NCBI GenBank assembly: GCA_022575985.1
Contig: JAKSXM010000237.1
Coordinates: 2,374,501-2,438,500, forward strand
Direction: 5' to 3'
DNA from: Anagrus nilaparvatae
Taxonomy: Eukaryota > Arthropoda > Insecta > Hymenoptera > Mymaridae
DNA length: 64,000 bases
Part shown: in pieces, positions 21,977 to 33,334 of the stretch
How positions within the stretch are numbered: position 1 is the stretch's first letter
How the letters are laid out: each line of letters starts with the position of its first letter
The notes under the pieces: generated by a model
Database searches by the model: none
What the model saw: only the letters and a program-made list of their open reading frames with translations
Told to the model about the DNA's origin: nothing
Made by a program: the position numbers and the translations under genes

Positions 21977-23221
21977 TCATAAATTATCATCTTCTTCATT
22001 ATTTAAAGTATTTAGTCTAATCAATTTATGTACTGGACGTTTTAGTTCTGTCGATCCCGTCTTAAGATCCACCACTCTGACTAAACCATCAGGGCCCTTG
22101 TAGACTCTGACAACCCTAGCCAATGGCCATTTAGCAGGTGGCATTGTCTCATCAAAGATCAACACTACGTCACCAGTCTGCACATTTCTTTGCTCATTTT
22201 TCCACTTGTGGCGTTCTTGGAGGGTTTGCAGATATTCCGCAGACCAACAACACCACCAGTCCTGCATCATGTTTTGAATTAACTTGTACCTTTCTACAGG
22301 AGGGATTTTTACTTTTTCATAATTGGGTTCCGGCAGAATGTAAGACTCGGACTGGGTTAATAGCAATGAGGGCGATAAAAAATTACTGTCAGATGGATCA
22401 TCAGTCAGAGGGACCAATGGACGTGAGTTAAGACAAGCCTCGACTTGTTTAAGCAGAGTGTAAAATTCTTCGAAGGTTAGTTGACGATCGCCAACCACCC
22501 TTCGAATGTGATGCTTTACTGACTTTACCGCTGCTTCCCAGATTCCGCCAAAATGAGGAGCTCCTGGGGAGTTAAATTTCCAGGTTGTACCTTCGTTTGC
22601 CAAAGAACCCACAAGGTCATTCATGTAATCAGAAGAAGCTTCATACATTTCCTTGAGAATTCTATTGGCTCCTACAAATGTAGTCCCCTGATCACTTAAC
22701 AACTCAGAACATTGTCCTCTAGTTGACGTGAATCTCCGGAAGGCAGCAATAAAGTCCTGACTAGAGTAGCCAGTGACTAGCACTAAGTGAACTGCTTTTG
22801 TGTTCATACACACAAAAACCGCTATATAAGACTTATAAAGTGTCTTGTGAGCACCGCGACCTTTAAATCTAAGGGTATCAAAAGGACCCGCATAGTCCAC
22901 TCCACTTACTCTAAAGGGCTTATCAGGGCGAGTGACTCTGCAAGCAGGGAGTATGCCCATTTTTTGACTCAGTGTGTTAGCCTGGTATCTAATACAAGTA
23001 TTACATTTGTGAATTCTACTTCTTACCAAATTTCTACCTTTAACTACCCAGAATTCTTGCCTTAAAGCTGAAAACGTCAAGCGTAAACCACCATGCAACG
23101 TTTTTTCATGGATAAAATCAACTAAAAGTATTGAAAACGAGCATTTACTTGGCAAGATCCAAGGGTGTATTTGGTCATAATCGAGTAAGGACAGATGAAT
23201 ACGACCGCCTAAACGAAGCAA
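21977..23221 (-). pseudogene. BEL copy 2 integrase and C-terminal DUF5641 region
   Basis: The 414-residue open stretch starts at LRLGGRIHLSLLDYD. It shows the zinc-binding HEKTLHGG...CNTCIRYQ (about 40-80) and catalytic core residues in DYAGPF, SDQGTTFVGA and GGIWEAAVKS (D, D, E). A C-terminal DUF5641-like segment follows (WWCCWSAEYLQTLQERHKW ... GDVVLIFDETMPPAKWPL) and ends at TGA 21979-21977. Integrase inserts element DNA into the host genome. All three acidic positions are kept. It is out of frame with the preceding RNase H part because of an indel near 23200. Confidence 0.88.
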
Positions 23222-25334
23222 ATTCGAAAATAAATGGATCTAAACGACGTAAATTCAAGTTATCCGGTTTTTTATTAGTAGAAATTAATTTTATGTCTTT
23301 TTTAAAGTAACTTTGTTGAACTAAATAGGTCCACAGCATTCTAGCTCTTACTAATTCCTGAACGGAAACCAGCTTGCAGAAACCTAAATAGTATTTTACA
23401 CTAAACCAATGACTATTGAAAATATTAGAAGTTTGTTTCAACTTATTTTTGCTTTTAATGAGTAATTTATCTACAAATCTAATTACATAGGATGTAATCC
23501 TTAGAAGCTTGGGTAAGGAAGAGTAACTATCGACCAAATCCCAAATAACGACTTTTTCAGGTTCTTTATGATTCACAGCATGACAATCCACATTTAATAA
23601 ATTCACGGACTTACTGAAGATACTATTCTGTAAGTCTATTGGTCTTTTGACCATTATTCCCCCTTCCCACCAAAGGGAAAAGGCTTGCAATTGATCTGGA
23701 GGTAAACCTATGGACACGCAATCAGCAGGATTGTCATTGGACCTAACATGAGACCAAAATGCCTCAGGGAGCAAAGTATGAATATCTGAACATCTGTGTT
23801 TTACAAATCTCTCCCATTGAGAAGGATGCTCCTTTAGCCAACATAATACGTCAGTAGAGTCAGAAAATAAATATATTTTAACTTCATCAAGTTTTAAGGC
23901 TCTAAGCACTTTCACAGTTAATTTTGTTAATAAATGTGCAGCATTCAACTCTAACTTCGGTATAGTTAAAATTGGCTTTAAAGGGACAACCTTAGATTTA
24001 GCCTATAGCAAGTGCACAGTGCTCTTCCCGTGTAGCGTAACTTTTAAGTATGTACAGGCACCGTATACTTTATCGGAAGCATCTGCTAATCCATATATCT
24101 CATACTTAGCTCCCGGGACATATTTTAGCCATCTAGAAATTTGAATGGTTTTAACAGCAGGAAGGTTAGCATACCAACTCTTAAACTCATCTTTCAAAGA
24201 GTCAGGCAATTTCGTATCCCAATCAATTTTAGGATTTTTCACTTTCCATAGTTTCTGAAGAAAAATTTTTGCTGTAACGACCACTGGTGCGAGCCATCCA
24301 AGTGGGTCAAATAATTTAGCTATTGCAGAAAGTACCTGCCTCTTTGTAAGATCAGTTTTTAGTTGGTCTAATTCAAAATCAAAAGTGAAATGATCGGTGT
24401 TAGGACACCAATTTAATCCAAGCAAATTAAAACAAGAGTTAGCCAACTTTGTTTCAGCACGAATTGCAACAGGAAATTTCAACAACGCAGGATCGTTTGC
24501 CATCCACTTATGTAATGAGAAACCACCCACCTTGCAAATTCGTATTAGATCGGCTTGTTTTTTAATAGCTTCTGAAAGTGAGTGACCACCAGATAAAGTA
24601 TCATCCATACAAGTTTCGCGATTTAAGATATTTACAGATAATGGGTAACGATGACCCTCGTCTAAAGCCAACTGTCTAATAACACGATTTGCAAGGTATG
24701 GGCTGCTTATCATCCCATAAGTTACGGTTTTTAATGACCAAGATTGTAAGTCTTCTGATTCATTATACCGCCATAATATTTGCTGAAATTTTCTATTATC
24801 TTTATGTACTAAAATTTGTCGAATCATATGTTCTATATCCGACACGAACACGAACCGGTATTTCATCCAGTTAATTAATAGCTCAGCCAAGTCAGGAAGC
24901 AAATTTGCACCACTGTGCAATAATTCATTAATGGAAACTTTATTATAATCCTTGGCTGAACCATTAAAAACTGAGCGAAACTTACGGTTATGACCTAAAA
25001 TTCCGTGATGTGGCAAAAAATAGTAAAGTACGAACGACAATATTGCACTAGAACGTTCCATATGACCTAAATCCTCATAAGCATGCATAAATTTATGGTA
25101 GGCTTGAGCAAAATCAAGATTAGTTTTAAAGCAAGCTTCGGTTTTTTCAAATACTTTTTTCGCATGTTGAAAGGAGCCATTAAAGTTTAGACCTGCAGTG
25201 TCTAAATCCTTAAAAGGCAATCTCACAACATAGCGACCTTCCGAATCACGCGAATGAGTTTGAACAAAATAATTTTCACAAGCCTGCTCATCCGGAGTAA
25301 GCAAAGCTTGTGGAGAGATCGAAATCTCCTCTTG
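23175..25334 (-). pseudogene. BEL copy 2 reverse transcriptase and RNase H
   Basis: Reverse transcriptase copies element RNA to DNA. Visible landmarks are HHGILGHNRKFRSVFNGSAK, FVSDIEHMIRQILVHKD (first catalytic Asp), TYGMISSPYLANRVIRQLAL, and a catalytic box reading CMDD where YMDD is usual (about 24601-24612). RNase H follows with LADASDKVYGACTYLK, KLELNAAHLLTKL and a SDSTDVLCWL stretch. A TAG at 24005-24003 replaces a Gln codon present in copy 1. The frame is otherwise continuous from the TAA at 25337-25335 to about 23200, where it shifts. Confidence 0.88.
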
Positions 25335-25925
25335 TTAACAAAATCGCTCTAAGTTAAATGCTAAATCAGAGTTTATATGAAGATTAGTCATCAGTAAGCA
25401 AGAATTCGAAGTGATACCCGAATTACCAGAGATTATCCAGCCAAGCTCTGAGCTTGTTGCAATAGGTTCATGTTCTTGGCCTTTAATAATTTCACCAATA
25501 ATTAAAGAGGAGTGACAACTTGAACATAGTAGCAAATCTATGCGACCCTTGTTAGCAAATCCAGGATCAGCCAATTGCAAATGGCTAATATGAGGGAATT
25601 TTTTAGGATCAATACCTGAATTAGGTGCGTAAGATGAAATTTTTGGTATTATAAAAGCATCGACATTAAGTACATAATCCGAATAAAAGTGAGGTCTAAT
25701 CTGAAGATTTACTATATTTGAGCAAACAATATCAGTTTTACCACCAATTCCCGATACAGGCAGTTGACCAGGTTCTTTTTTAAGACGTAATTTCTTAAAT
25801 AAAGAAGTAGTTTTAAATGAGGCTTGGGAGCATTGGTCAATTAGAGCTCTTGCCAATACTTCCAGTCCATGTTTTGAGCAAACTTTAACTACAGCTGTCG
25901 CCAAAAGGGGTTGAGAAAGTAATTG
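25335..25925 (-). CDS. BEL copy 2 protease (DUF1758-like) segment after the gag TGA
   Basis: Reading continues in the gag frame after TGA: QLLSQPLLATAVVKVCSKHG, then ALIDQCSQASFKTTSLFK, then PVSGIGGK. This is the retropepsin-like module of BEL elements. The active-site loop reads D-Q-C-S; families usually have D-x-G-S. Copy 1 has the same Cys, so it is a family trait or shared loss. The segment stops at a TAA where copy 1 keeps Gln (ERFWQQEE in copy 1, ERFC-stop in copy 2). There is no credible ATG at its start, so expression would need readthrough or an upstream start. Confidence 0.8.
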   Translation of the reverse strand, partial: QLLSQPLLATAVVKVCSKHGLEVLARALIDQCSQASFKTTSLFKKLRLKKEPGQLPVSGIGGKTDIVCSNIVNLQIRPHFYSDYVLNVDAFIIPKISSYAPNSGIDPKKFPHISHLQLADPGFANKGRIDLLLCSSCHSSLIIGEIIKGQEHEPIATSSELGWIISGNSGITSNSCLLMTNLHINSDLAFNLERFC

Positions 25926-25931
25926 TCAAGA
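25920..25931 (-). promoter_or_regulatory. Candidate stop-codon readthrough site between gag and pol (copy 2)
   Basis: Element-sense sequence TCT TGA CAA TTA CTT. The six bases after the stop match the CAR-YYA context known to drive readthrough in tobamoviruses and in related retroviral designs. Gag and protease are in the same frame on either side. Copy 1 has TCT TGA CAA TTA CTT at 1624-1638, in spite of heavy divergence elsewhere. Confidence 0.6.
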
Positions 25932-27319
25932 ACTGGTTGATAATGCACTAGTTTCAGCAATAGCTACCTCTGTGTTGACGCTACGAGTGGCATGATTTGT
26001 GTCATTACCACTATTTTTAGGATTTTTTTTAAAGCCTTTAATATGTAAAGATGTATGATGCTTCTGCTTGCAAATAGTACACCTTTTTGTAGATGAGCAA
26101 TTTGAGATAAAGTGTGCGCCTAAGCAATTAAAGCATCTTTTATGTTTAGTAACAATCTCCTCTCTTTGCTTTGGGGTTTTGTTATTATAATCTGCACAAA
26201 ACAAAAAGAAGTGATTGGCTTTACAAATAATGCAACTATTATTTAAACTTCGGTTTGACTTATTACTTATTACTTTACTTAATACTTTAGCAGAATTGTT
26301 GTAATTATTTGCAGATTTATTTTTATTGAAGTCCATAACTTGTTTGTTAGTATTACTACTACTAGCTTCTTCTGTTGACTCTAAAATGCTAATTTGACTT
26401 TCAATAAACTCCAACAATTTTGCTGAAGAAGGAGGCTCAGAGATAGCTTTTACGTTCACCGTAGCATTATCAGTTCCATTATTTGCAGGAGGTGGTAAAG
26501 AGTTACAATAGGTATTGTAATAAACTTCCCATTGTTTGCGAGAGTCAGTATCAAGTAAATTCAAAATGTGAAAAACTACCAGATCATCCCAAGAATCTAC
26601 TGCTCTACCTAACCCTTTTAGTGCTGAAAGAGGGGTGTTGACACCGGACAAAATTTTCTGAAGCTCAGTTGCAGAAGGTTTTAGAATAGGCTTAAGTGAG
26701 TATAAATTTGCAATGTGGGCATGCACAAGCCTCTTTTTAACCTCATACCTCTCCTTAAACGTATTCCAAACTATCTCGAAATTCGCATCAGTAGGTTGAT
26801 ATGAGGCAGCTATAGTAGCTGCATCACCTTCAAGAACTGAAATTAGCTGATGCAATTTCGCTTCATTAGAATAATTTTTCCTATTGATAACTGAGGACTG
26901 GAAAACATCCCTGAAGGATTCCCACGCAGTATATTCACCACTAAAGTAAGGTATTTGTAATGAGGGTAGTCTCTCATTATCTAAAGTTACTATTTGAGGT
27001 CTAGGTATGGGACGATCATTATTCTCATGGGTAACATTTGAGTCTAGAAAGGTCTGAAAATTACACAAATTTTGTATGTAATGTTCTTCCACACAAGAAA
27101 AATGATCATCCTTAAAATAGGGTTGATCCTGAAGTGATTCATAATCTTTATGTGCTATTAAGGACATGTTATTTTGTTCATAAGATGACCACAATTTTTC
27201 TAAGTGGCTCATCCTTGTTTTACAATTAGATACTGTCAAAACATTAGTATCTTGGAACGCTTTATAGGCATTTTTAAGCCTAGGATACAATTTTGCCTGT
27301 TCTAATATTAATGATGCCT
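25926..27319 (-). CDS. BEL copy 2 gag
   Basis: About 460 residues, open from just after a TAA at about 27327 to TGA 25928-25926. No ATG stands at the similarity start; the first residues read KKASLILEQAKLYPRLKNAY. An N-terminal coiled-coil-like region precedes a DUF1759-like core (VTLDNERLPSLQIPYFSGEY, WESFRDVFQSSV, LEGDAATIAASYQPTDANF). Near the C-terminus are zinc-knuckle-like boxes CIICKANHFFLFC, CFNCLGAHFISNC and CTICKQKHHTSLH. Gag builds the particle and binds RNA. The frame is undamaged, unlike copy 1. The missing start codon suggests a short 5' exon, frame repair upstream, or loss. Confidence 0.86.
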
Positions 27320-28360
27320 TTTTAATTTATTTAACACTAAAAAATTACAGAAAACAATATAGCAATGTTGCTAATTAGAGCAAAATTAAATACAATAATC
27401 TTTTTTTTAAATAAAAAAGAAAAAATTAGTGTTATTAAAATTTAAGAAAAATCAAGCCGGATCATCAAATATACAAAAAAGTAATCCTTTTTTTTTATAA
27501 TTATAGATAATATTAGACAGAGACAGACAAATTACCAAGAAATTCCTTTTTTATCATAGACACAAATAGACAAATATAGACAAATCAGTAAAAAGAAATT
27601 TCTTTTTTATATCCTTAGACTTTTCTTTCACAATAACCAAATCTCAAGTAATATAGTGGAGCCAAAGCTATATAAAATACAAATATAAAATATTACAATA
27701 TTAAGTATGTATAACAACTTCCCTTTAAAAATTATTATAGTGTAAATATTGAAAAATAAAATCAATTATTAAATTAATTTAAAAAATTGTTTGAGTTAAT
27801 AAATCAAAAGAATAAAATAACTACAATCATCAATGATCTAATTTCAAAAGGAAAATTATTTTAAAATTTACACTTGAGATATAGTTAATATTAAAGTATG
27901 GTTTTTGTAAAACAATATTAAAAATTTGTAAAACAATTTTAGATTTGAGAAATAGTTAAAGCCTATTATCTGATTTTGTTCAAAGTATTTAAATTGATTT
28001 TAAATGAATTTAAGAATATATATTCAAATAGAAAAAATAATGTGCATTTGAGCATTCAATAATTAACTTTCCTATACAATAATTTTAAGTATAATGTTAA
28101 AATAATATTAACTAAGGTTACAACAATAGAAAAGTTAACTTTATGTGCTTAACTGGTGACGAAAAATCAACCCTGGATGTTCCAAAGCATGCTTATGACC
28201 TGATGTTGTGTTTGAGCAGCAAATAGAATGTCAAGAATCACAAGAGTCCACAATGGTTGAGGTCCAGCCAGGTAGTTTCAATCAAATCCAGATCACCAGT
28301 CCAAAAACGTTAAAGTTGTAACCTAGGTAACATCAAAATTAATTAGACCAAGCTCAAATT
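27320..28360 (-). other. Probable leader region of BEL copy 2
   Basis: AT-rich sequence is followed, at 28140-28340, by a higher-complexity patch. On the minus strand that patch reads TGGTGATCTGGATTTGATTG near 28302, a TGG-start of the kind a tRNA primer-binding site would have. No LTR adjoins it, so the assignment is weak. Confidence 0.3.
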
Positions 28361-29728
28361 AAGTAATTGTATTAACATACCATTATATTTGACATAACCC
28401 AGCAGAAAAAAATTTTAAATTTACACAATATTATTTCAAGAGAAAAAAATTTAATTTTACACAAGTTAGTAAAAAAAAAAGATGTTAAGTTTTATTTAAA
28501 CAGCAAATAAATGATTTTAAAATTTTATAGGTTATGTTTTTTTTTTTTTTTTTACTTTATAAGCAATATACAGAATTTACTCACACTCACACACTAGCTC
28601 CCACTCCTTAATATAATTATTTTTTAATTTTTTAAAAACCAGAAATATTTTAATTATGATATAATATAATTTGAAAAATTTCATTTATTTTAAATTTAAG
28701 TAATTTATTATATTTTATATTGCAGAAAAAATTATTTATATAAAATAATTGAGAATTAGAAGAAAAGATACTTAAAAAATAAAAATACGTTTTAAAAGTA
28801 TCAATTTAGACTATTTTATATACAAAAAGTAAATGCTAAAAGCATACTGAAAAAAAACTTATCTTTTTTAGCAATACCAAGCAGTCGACCCAGTTTTAAA
28901 AATTGAGATGGCAGCTAACATTTGAAAATGATCGTCGTCGTTCTTGCGCGCGTCTCGATGATAATTTCTAGTCGTCGTTGTTCTGCGCGCATCTCGATGA
29001 TAATTCATAGGCCTCTTTCCCCTTTCTTGTATTTCTTACACATTGAAGGTGCTCCTTCCTTAATGGCGGCAGAACAGCGAAGATTTGGTGAAGGACTGCG
29101 CGCGCCACCCGGCAACGATGTTGATAATTTGCAGAAGTCTATGATAATGGAGAAGTTCAGCTTCAATTTCCCCCTTTTTTCACTAATGACGTCACGATGA
29201 ATTTTTATTTCAGCATTAAATTTTCCTTTTTAAAAGTTTTAATAAACTTGCACTTTTTCTTTTTTTTTTTAATCTTGAGTATTAAAAAAAAATTTTTTTT
29301 TGAACGTCAATTTTAGCAATTCACAGTTTTTTCAGCTTGCCCCTTTCTAATTCTTGATTTTTTTGAAAAAAAAGGGATTTCCATTTTCTCCACTATTTTT
29401 TGAGATGTCAACTGTTGCAAATTTTTTTTGAAATACTATAATAAAAATACGTTGACACGACCACATAACACAAAAATCCAGTTCATAATAATTTAAAAAA
29501 AAAATTATTATTTTTTGCTCCGCCTGTATAGTAATAAAACTACACTGTCCATTTTAAATAACACACCAGTTGCAATTTATACTAAAACCATGCTTTTAAA
29601 TGTACACTCTAATCCACCATCTTGAATTTTAATTTTCTCAAGCACATGTTTTTTCTTTAAAAATTATCACAAAAAACTTGATTTTATGCTTTTATTAACA
29701 GTTTTAGGTTCATTCCTGGGATGCCAAA
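28361..29728. other. Unassigned AT-rich DNA with a GC-rich patch
   Basis: Mostly A/T runs. A distinct patch at 28920-29130 has high CpG. It begins with two ~40-bp tandem units (28929-29010) sharing GCGCGC.TCTCGATGATAATT, then GCGCGCGCCACCCGGC. A 92-codon frame (28922-29200) spans it but shows no domain. It could be a fragment of a promoter-like or repeat sequence. Confidence 0.35.
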
Positions 29729-29981
29729 TGTTTAGAGATGGATGGATGGATGGATGATAAATGGTTATAATTAATATAATTTGCACTCAATTTGATATAT
29801 AACATAACTTTATTTGAGAGTTATTGCTCTCTTGCGATGCGGCGGAGCACTGAGGCTCGGAACGCTTATACATATAAAATAAAGGGGGGAGCTCACCAAC
29901 ATATTTACACTATTTACATATACACAACATTTCCACCCACCACAATTTATTACTAAATTGTATAAAAAAGAAAATATAGAT
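29729..29981 (-). repeat. Partial solo LTR of the BEL copy 2 family
   Basis: From TGTTTAGAGAT (29729) to GAAAATATAG (29980) it is nearly identical to 21464-21715 of the copy 2 LTR. The remaining ~250 bp of LTR are missing. Its flanks match the dispersed module found at 62910-62960, so it interrupts that module. It is too far from gag to be assumed to be the 5' LTR of copy 2. Confidence 0.8.
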
Positions 29982-30500
29982 TGTTTTAGGTAAAATTTTT
30001 ATTTCTGATTTTTTGACATATACGCACGTTTTGAGACCTCAGGATGCTAAAAAACCAGTTTTTAAAAAAAGTATGTATGTGTGTGTGTGTGTGAATGAAT
30101 GTATGTATGTAGCACTGTCACCGGTGATATCTTACAACCAGTATGAGATTAAGACCTATTTTTTTTATAAAATTTTTTTTACCAAAAAATCTCCAGGTAC
30201 TTTTTTTTTTTAATTTGGATTTAATACCTAATTTTTTTCAATGAAAGTAAATTTTTTTAGTATTTATATATTGTAAACAGCCAATATGAACTTTACTATA
30301 CAATTAAATTTTTAAAATTTTTATTTTTTTTATTCTTAGGACGTACTGCCGATATCTATCTTATTTCATAATGAAATTTCTTGAGTTTTTTCATATATAA
30401 ATAGCCGACAATAAAGATTGTAAATTTTTTAGTTTTTTCATATTGTAAACCGCCAATATGAATTTTAATATACAGTTAAATATTTCTAAATTTTTGAGTC
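29982..30500 (+). repeat. Dispersed module R, first copy
   Basis: It shares TGACATATACGCACGTTTTG, a (GT)n/(ATGT)n microsatellite, GTAGCACTGTCACCGGTGAT and three ~130-bp phrases of the CATATTGTAAACNGCCAATATGAA type with 62933-63450. The copies lie 33 kb apart in the same orientation. Confidence 0.75.
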
Positions 30501-30904
30501 ATTTCATATATAAAACAAAACAGCTTCTGTGCCAACTACTCCTTGGAAAAAATGTTATCGAGTTGACGCTTTTTTTTATTTTAACTCGCGGCACAGAGTT
30601 ACAACTGTTTAATAGCTTTAATAGCTTCTTAGCTAGAAGTAAAAAAGGCTATTGCCGGATAAATATAGTGATTTGGCCCCCCTCCCCAATCTCAAAAAAA
30701 TTATTTGCATCCGAAAAGTATTATAAAAACTAGCCGATCGCCGTTGGAATTAGCTTCCTAGCCCATATTAGGTGCCCTTAAACCTTTAAAAACCTTAAAA
30801 ATCGTGTTTTTTGCGTTTTTTTTTGTCCCTCCGCACTGTCTTGAGCTATTAATCTGAAAGTTGCGTAGAAAAAAAGGGCACAAAGTGTATTTTCAATTTT
30901 CATT

Positions 30905-31466
30905 GGTTTTAGACCTTTAAGACCATTTTAAGACCCCGGAAATTTATTATAAACTTTCGAAAAATCGGTTTTTTGAGCATAAAAAAAATTAACCAGCGTT
31001 AAATTTCTTCAAACTGACCTAAAAAGTTGAAAAAAAGTATATTTTACTGATATCAGTCTTGTCCTGAAGGGGGAGCTCATCTGCACACCTTCAAAACTCA
31101 AAAAACGCGTTTTTTTGTCTCCACACGATTAAAATGCAATAGAATTACGAAAATTCGTTTTGGAACCTCCCTTAATCTTTTTGAGAATATATTTTTACGT
31201 TTTAACTAAAATATATTTCATTAATTATTATTGTTTTTAGACCCTTATGATCACTTAAGACCACCTTAAGAGCCCAAAAATTGATTTTACATTTTCGAAA
31301 AATCAGTTTTTTTGAAATTAAAAAATGATACCTGCCTTTAATTCTTTCAAATTGGACTAAAAAGGCAAAGAATATTATTTTTTAACGATATCAGTACTGT
31401 CTTGGAGGGGGAGCTAATCCCCACCCCTTCAAAACTCAAAAAACGCGTTTCTTTGCCCCTACACGA
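30905..31466 (+). repeat. Two tandem ~322-bp units inside the foldback element
   Basis: Unit 1 starts at about 30907 (TTTTAGACCTTTAAGACC), unit 2 at about 31228 (TTTTTAGACCCTTATGATCA). Both include TCGAAAAATC, ATATCAGT, GGGGGAGCT and CTTCAAAACTCAAAAAACGC in order. Confidence 0.65.
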
Positions 31467-31467
31467 T

Positions 31468-31770
31468 TAACCCATTAATTCCTAAGAAGAAACTGCATTT
31501 GACAGAGCTGTAAAACCTATTCTATTTAGAGCATTTGGCTCAAATTAGTAAAATAAAACAAAAAAAAATTTCAAAATGGCGGACATTTATAAATGGCGGA
31601 CTAATATGGTGGTCAGAAAAAATTAAATTTTGATATTTTTTGAAAAAAATTTGTATGAATGGTATTTTTTGGGTGCTAATTTCGAATATATAGTTATTTT
31701 TCAAATATTTTTAAATGGCGGAACCAATATGGCCGTTGAAAAACTCGAAATTTCGAGATTTCATTTTTTC
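31468..31770 (+). repeat. Transib-arm-related repeat inside the foldback element
   Basis: It is collinear with 8428-8715 of the Transib left arm: AAGAAACTGCATTTGACAGA, CAAAATGGCGGACATTTA, ATATGGTGGTCAG and GAAATTTCGAGATTT in the same order. This shows exchange or common origin of internal sequence between two element families. Confidence 0.75.
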
Positions 31771-32366
31771 TTAGTATTTAAAAATCAAATTCATTTGGTA
31801 GAGCAAATTAACCCGACTACTCATTCATGTCTGAATTTTCCTAACAAACAATTTTAAGAAAAATTGAAAAAATGATTACAGTCTAAAAAAAAAGTATAAA
31901 AAATATATTTTTTTGACATGTAAAGAAATAAGTATATTTTATGACTTACCAAAATGTATAAATTTATTTTTTTTTTTTTTTTTTCTAATATTTAAGCAAT
32001 ATTTTAAATTCAATGAACTTGCATTAAGTGTAGCAAAAAAATATACTTTTATGGATATTTTCTTTCGGTTTATTAACTATTTAAATTATTTAAGCGCTAT
32101 TAATGAAGATTGAAAATACACTCTGTGCCCTTTTTCTCTACGCAACTTTCAGATTAATAGCTCAACACAGTGCGGAGAAACAAAAAAAAAAACGCAAAAA
32201 ACACGATTTTTAAGATTTTTTAAGGTTTAAGGGCGCCTAATATGGGCTAGGAAGCTAATTCCAACGGCGATCGGCTAGTTTTTATAATACCTTTCGGATG
32301 CAAATAATTTTTTTGAGATTGGGGAGGGGGGCCAAATCACTATATTTATCCGGCAATAGCCTTTAA

Positions 32367-32500
32367 AAACTCATAAAGTGATGAAAATTGGTCATTTTCA
32401 TCACTTCACATCTTAAAATGGTTTGTATCAAAATATAAAAACCAAAATGCTTTGTATTTATTAAACGCTTTTCTAAAGTCCGATTTATTGAATTATTGGG
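32367..32500. repeat. Repeat F, right fragment next to the foldback element
   Basis: CTCATAAAGTGATGAAAATT through CAAAATGCTTTGTATTTATT matches the repeat seen at 34890-34960 and, inverted, at 53200-53300. Confidence 0.55.
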
Positions 32501-32504
32501 TTTA

Positions 32505-33334
32505 TTCATTGAGATAATAGTATTGAATTTAGCAGAAACTATACTTCACTTTAATTTTTTTTTCTAAAGCTGTCCTGTTTTATAGAAAAGTTCTAATTTC
32601 AATTGTTTTTCTGCAATAATAGTATTGATATATTAGTATTGAATTTAGCAGAATATGCCGCACTTAAATGTTTTCGAATATTGTCCTGTCTTATTGAAAG
32701 GTTGTAATTTCAAATATTTTTATGCAATAATAGCATTAAAATATATGTATTGAATTTAGCAAAATATACCGCGCTTTAATTTTTTTCTCGAAAAGTGTCC
32801 TGTTTTATAGAAAAGTTGTAATTTCAATTATTTTTATGCGATTCGGCCAGGGCATCTCTCCCACTTATCTTAAAAAATATAGCGCTCCTAACAGTAGTTG
32901 TTATAACTTAATACCCCGGCGCGATGTGATAAATTAATAGAAGGCGATTTCAGAATTTTTACTATTATAAATCAAATGAAAGTACGCTATTTTATAACAC
33001 GCGGTGGGGTATGAAGTTATAAGGCGACTGTTGGTGCGCCACTGTTTTTTAACATAGTGGGAGATGCCCAGGCTCAATAATAGTAAAGATATATTAGTAT
33101 TGAATTTAGCAGAATATCCACTTAAATGTTTTCGAATTCCGTCGTGTTTTATAGAAATGTTATAATTTCAATTTTTTTTAAGCAATAATAGTATTATATT
33201 ATTAGTATCGAATTTAGCAAAATATACCCAACTTAAATATTTTCGAATATTGTCCTGTTTTATATAAATCATAATATAAAAATTTTATATAAATCATTTT
33301 ATATAAGTTATGCAACAATAGTATTGATATATTA
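32505..33334 (-). repeat. 111-bp satellite, reverse-orientation block 1
   Basis: Diverged monomers with TATTGAATTTAGCA and ACTTAAATGTTTTCGAATAT. This is the reverse complement of the main array. The block is interrupted by the MITE at 32848-33071. Confidence 0.75.
32848..33071. mobile_element. 224-bp MITE-like insertion
   Basis: Ends CAGGGCATCTCTCCCAC and, inverted, CTGGGCATCTCCCAC. Complementarity continues imperfectly for about 80 bp (ATAACTTAATACCCC / ATAACTTCATACCCC). It is GC-richer than the satellite it interrupts. No clear target duplication, so the superfamily is left open; hAT-like ends are possible. Confidence 0.65.

Larger units (their letters stand above)
21464..27319 (-). mobile_element. 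BEL/Pao LTR retrotransposon, copy 2 (nearly intact coding)
   Basis: One long minus-strand series gag - TGA - protease - reverse transcriptase - RNase H - integrase, with a 3' LTR. Apart from the conserved gag/pol TGA, only three lesions are seen: TAA 25337-25335, TAG 24005-24003 and a frameshift near 23200. No matching 5' LTR directly upstream is found. A partial LTR of the family lies 2.4 kb upstream at 29729-29981 in the same orientation. Leader sequence may extend to about 28330. Confidence 0.92.
30643..32366. mobile_element. Foldback element with ~262-bp arms
   Basis: Arms 30643-30904 and 32104-32366 are inverted copies, starting AAGGCTATTGCCGGATAAAT and holding CTAGCCGATCGCCGTTGGAA. The flanks (GAGTTACAACTGTTT on the left, TTTAAAAACTC on the right) are contiguous parts of the repeat seen intact at 34850-34900 and, inverted, at 53290-53350. 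The unit therefore inserted into that repeat. No transposase is seen. Confidence 0.72.

Noticed and set aside
23175..23221. Possible programmed frameshift between RNase H and integrase of BEL copy 2
   Set aside because: Copy 1 is also out of frame near the matching place but with a different spacing, and no slippery heptamer is evident. Independent indels are the simpler reading.
22138..25304. Plus-strand frames across BEL copy 2
   Set aside because: They are antisense shadows of gag-pol coding sequence.
29729..29981. Taking the LTR at 29729 as the 5' LTR of BEL copy 2
   Set aside because: It is truncated, 2.4 kb from gag, and embedded in module R; kept as a separate partial LTR with the rearrangement possibility stated.
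30100..30110. Microsatellite (GT/ATGT)n as a telomeric repeat
   Set aside because: The units are not TTAGG or related telomere repeats, and the tract is part of dispersed module R.
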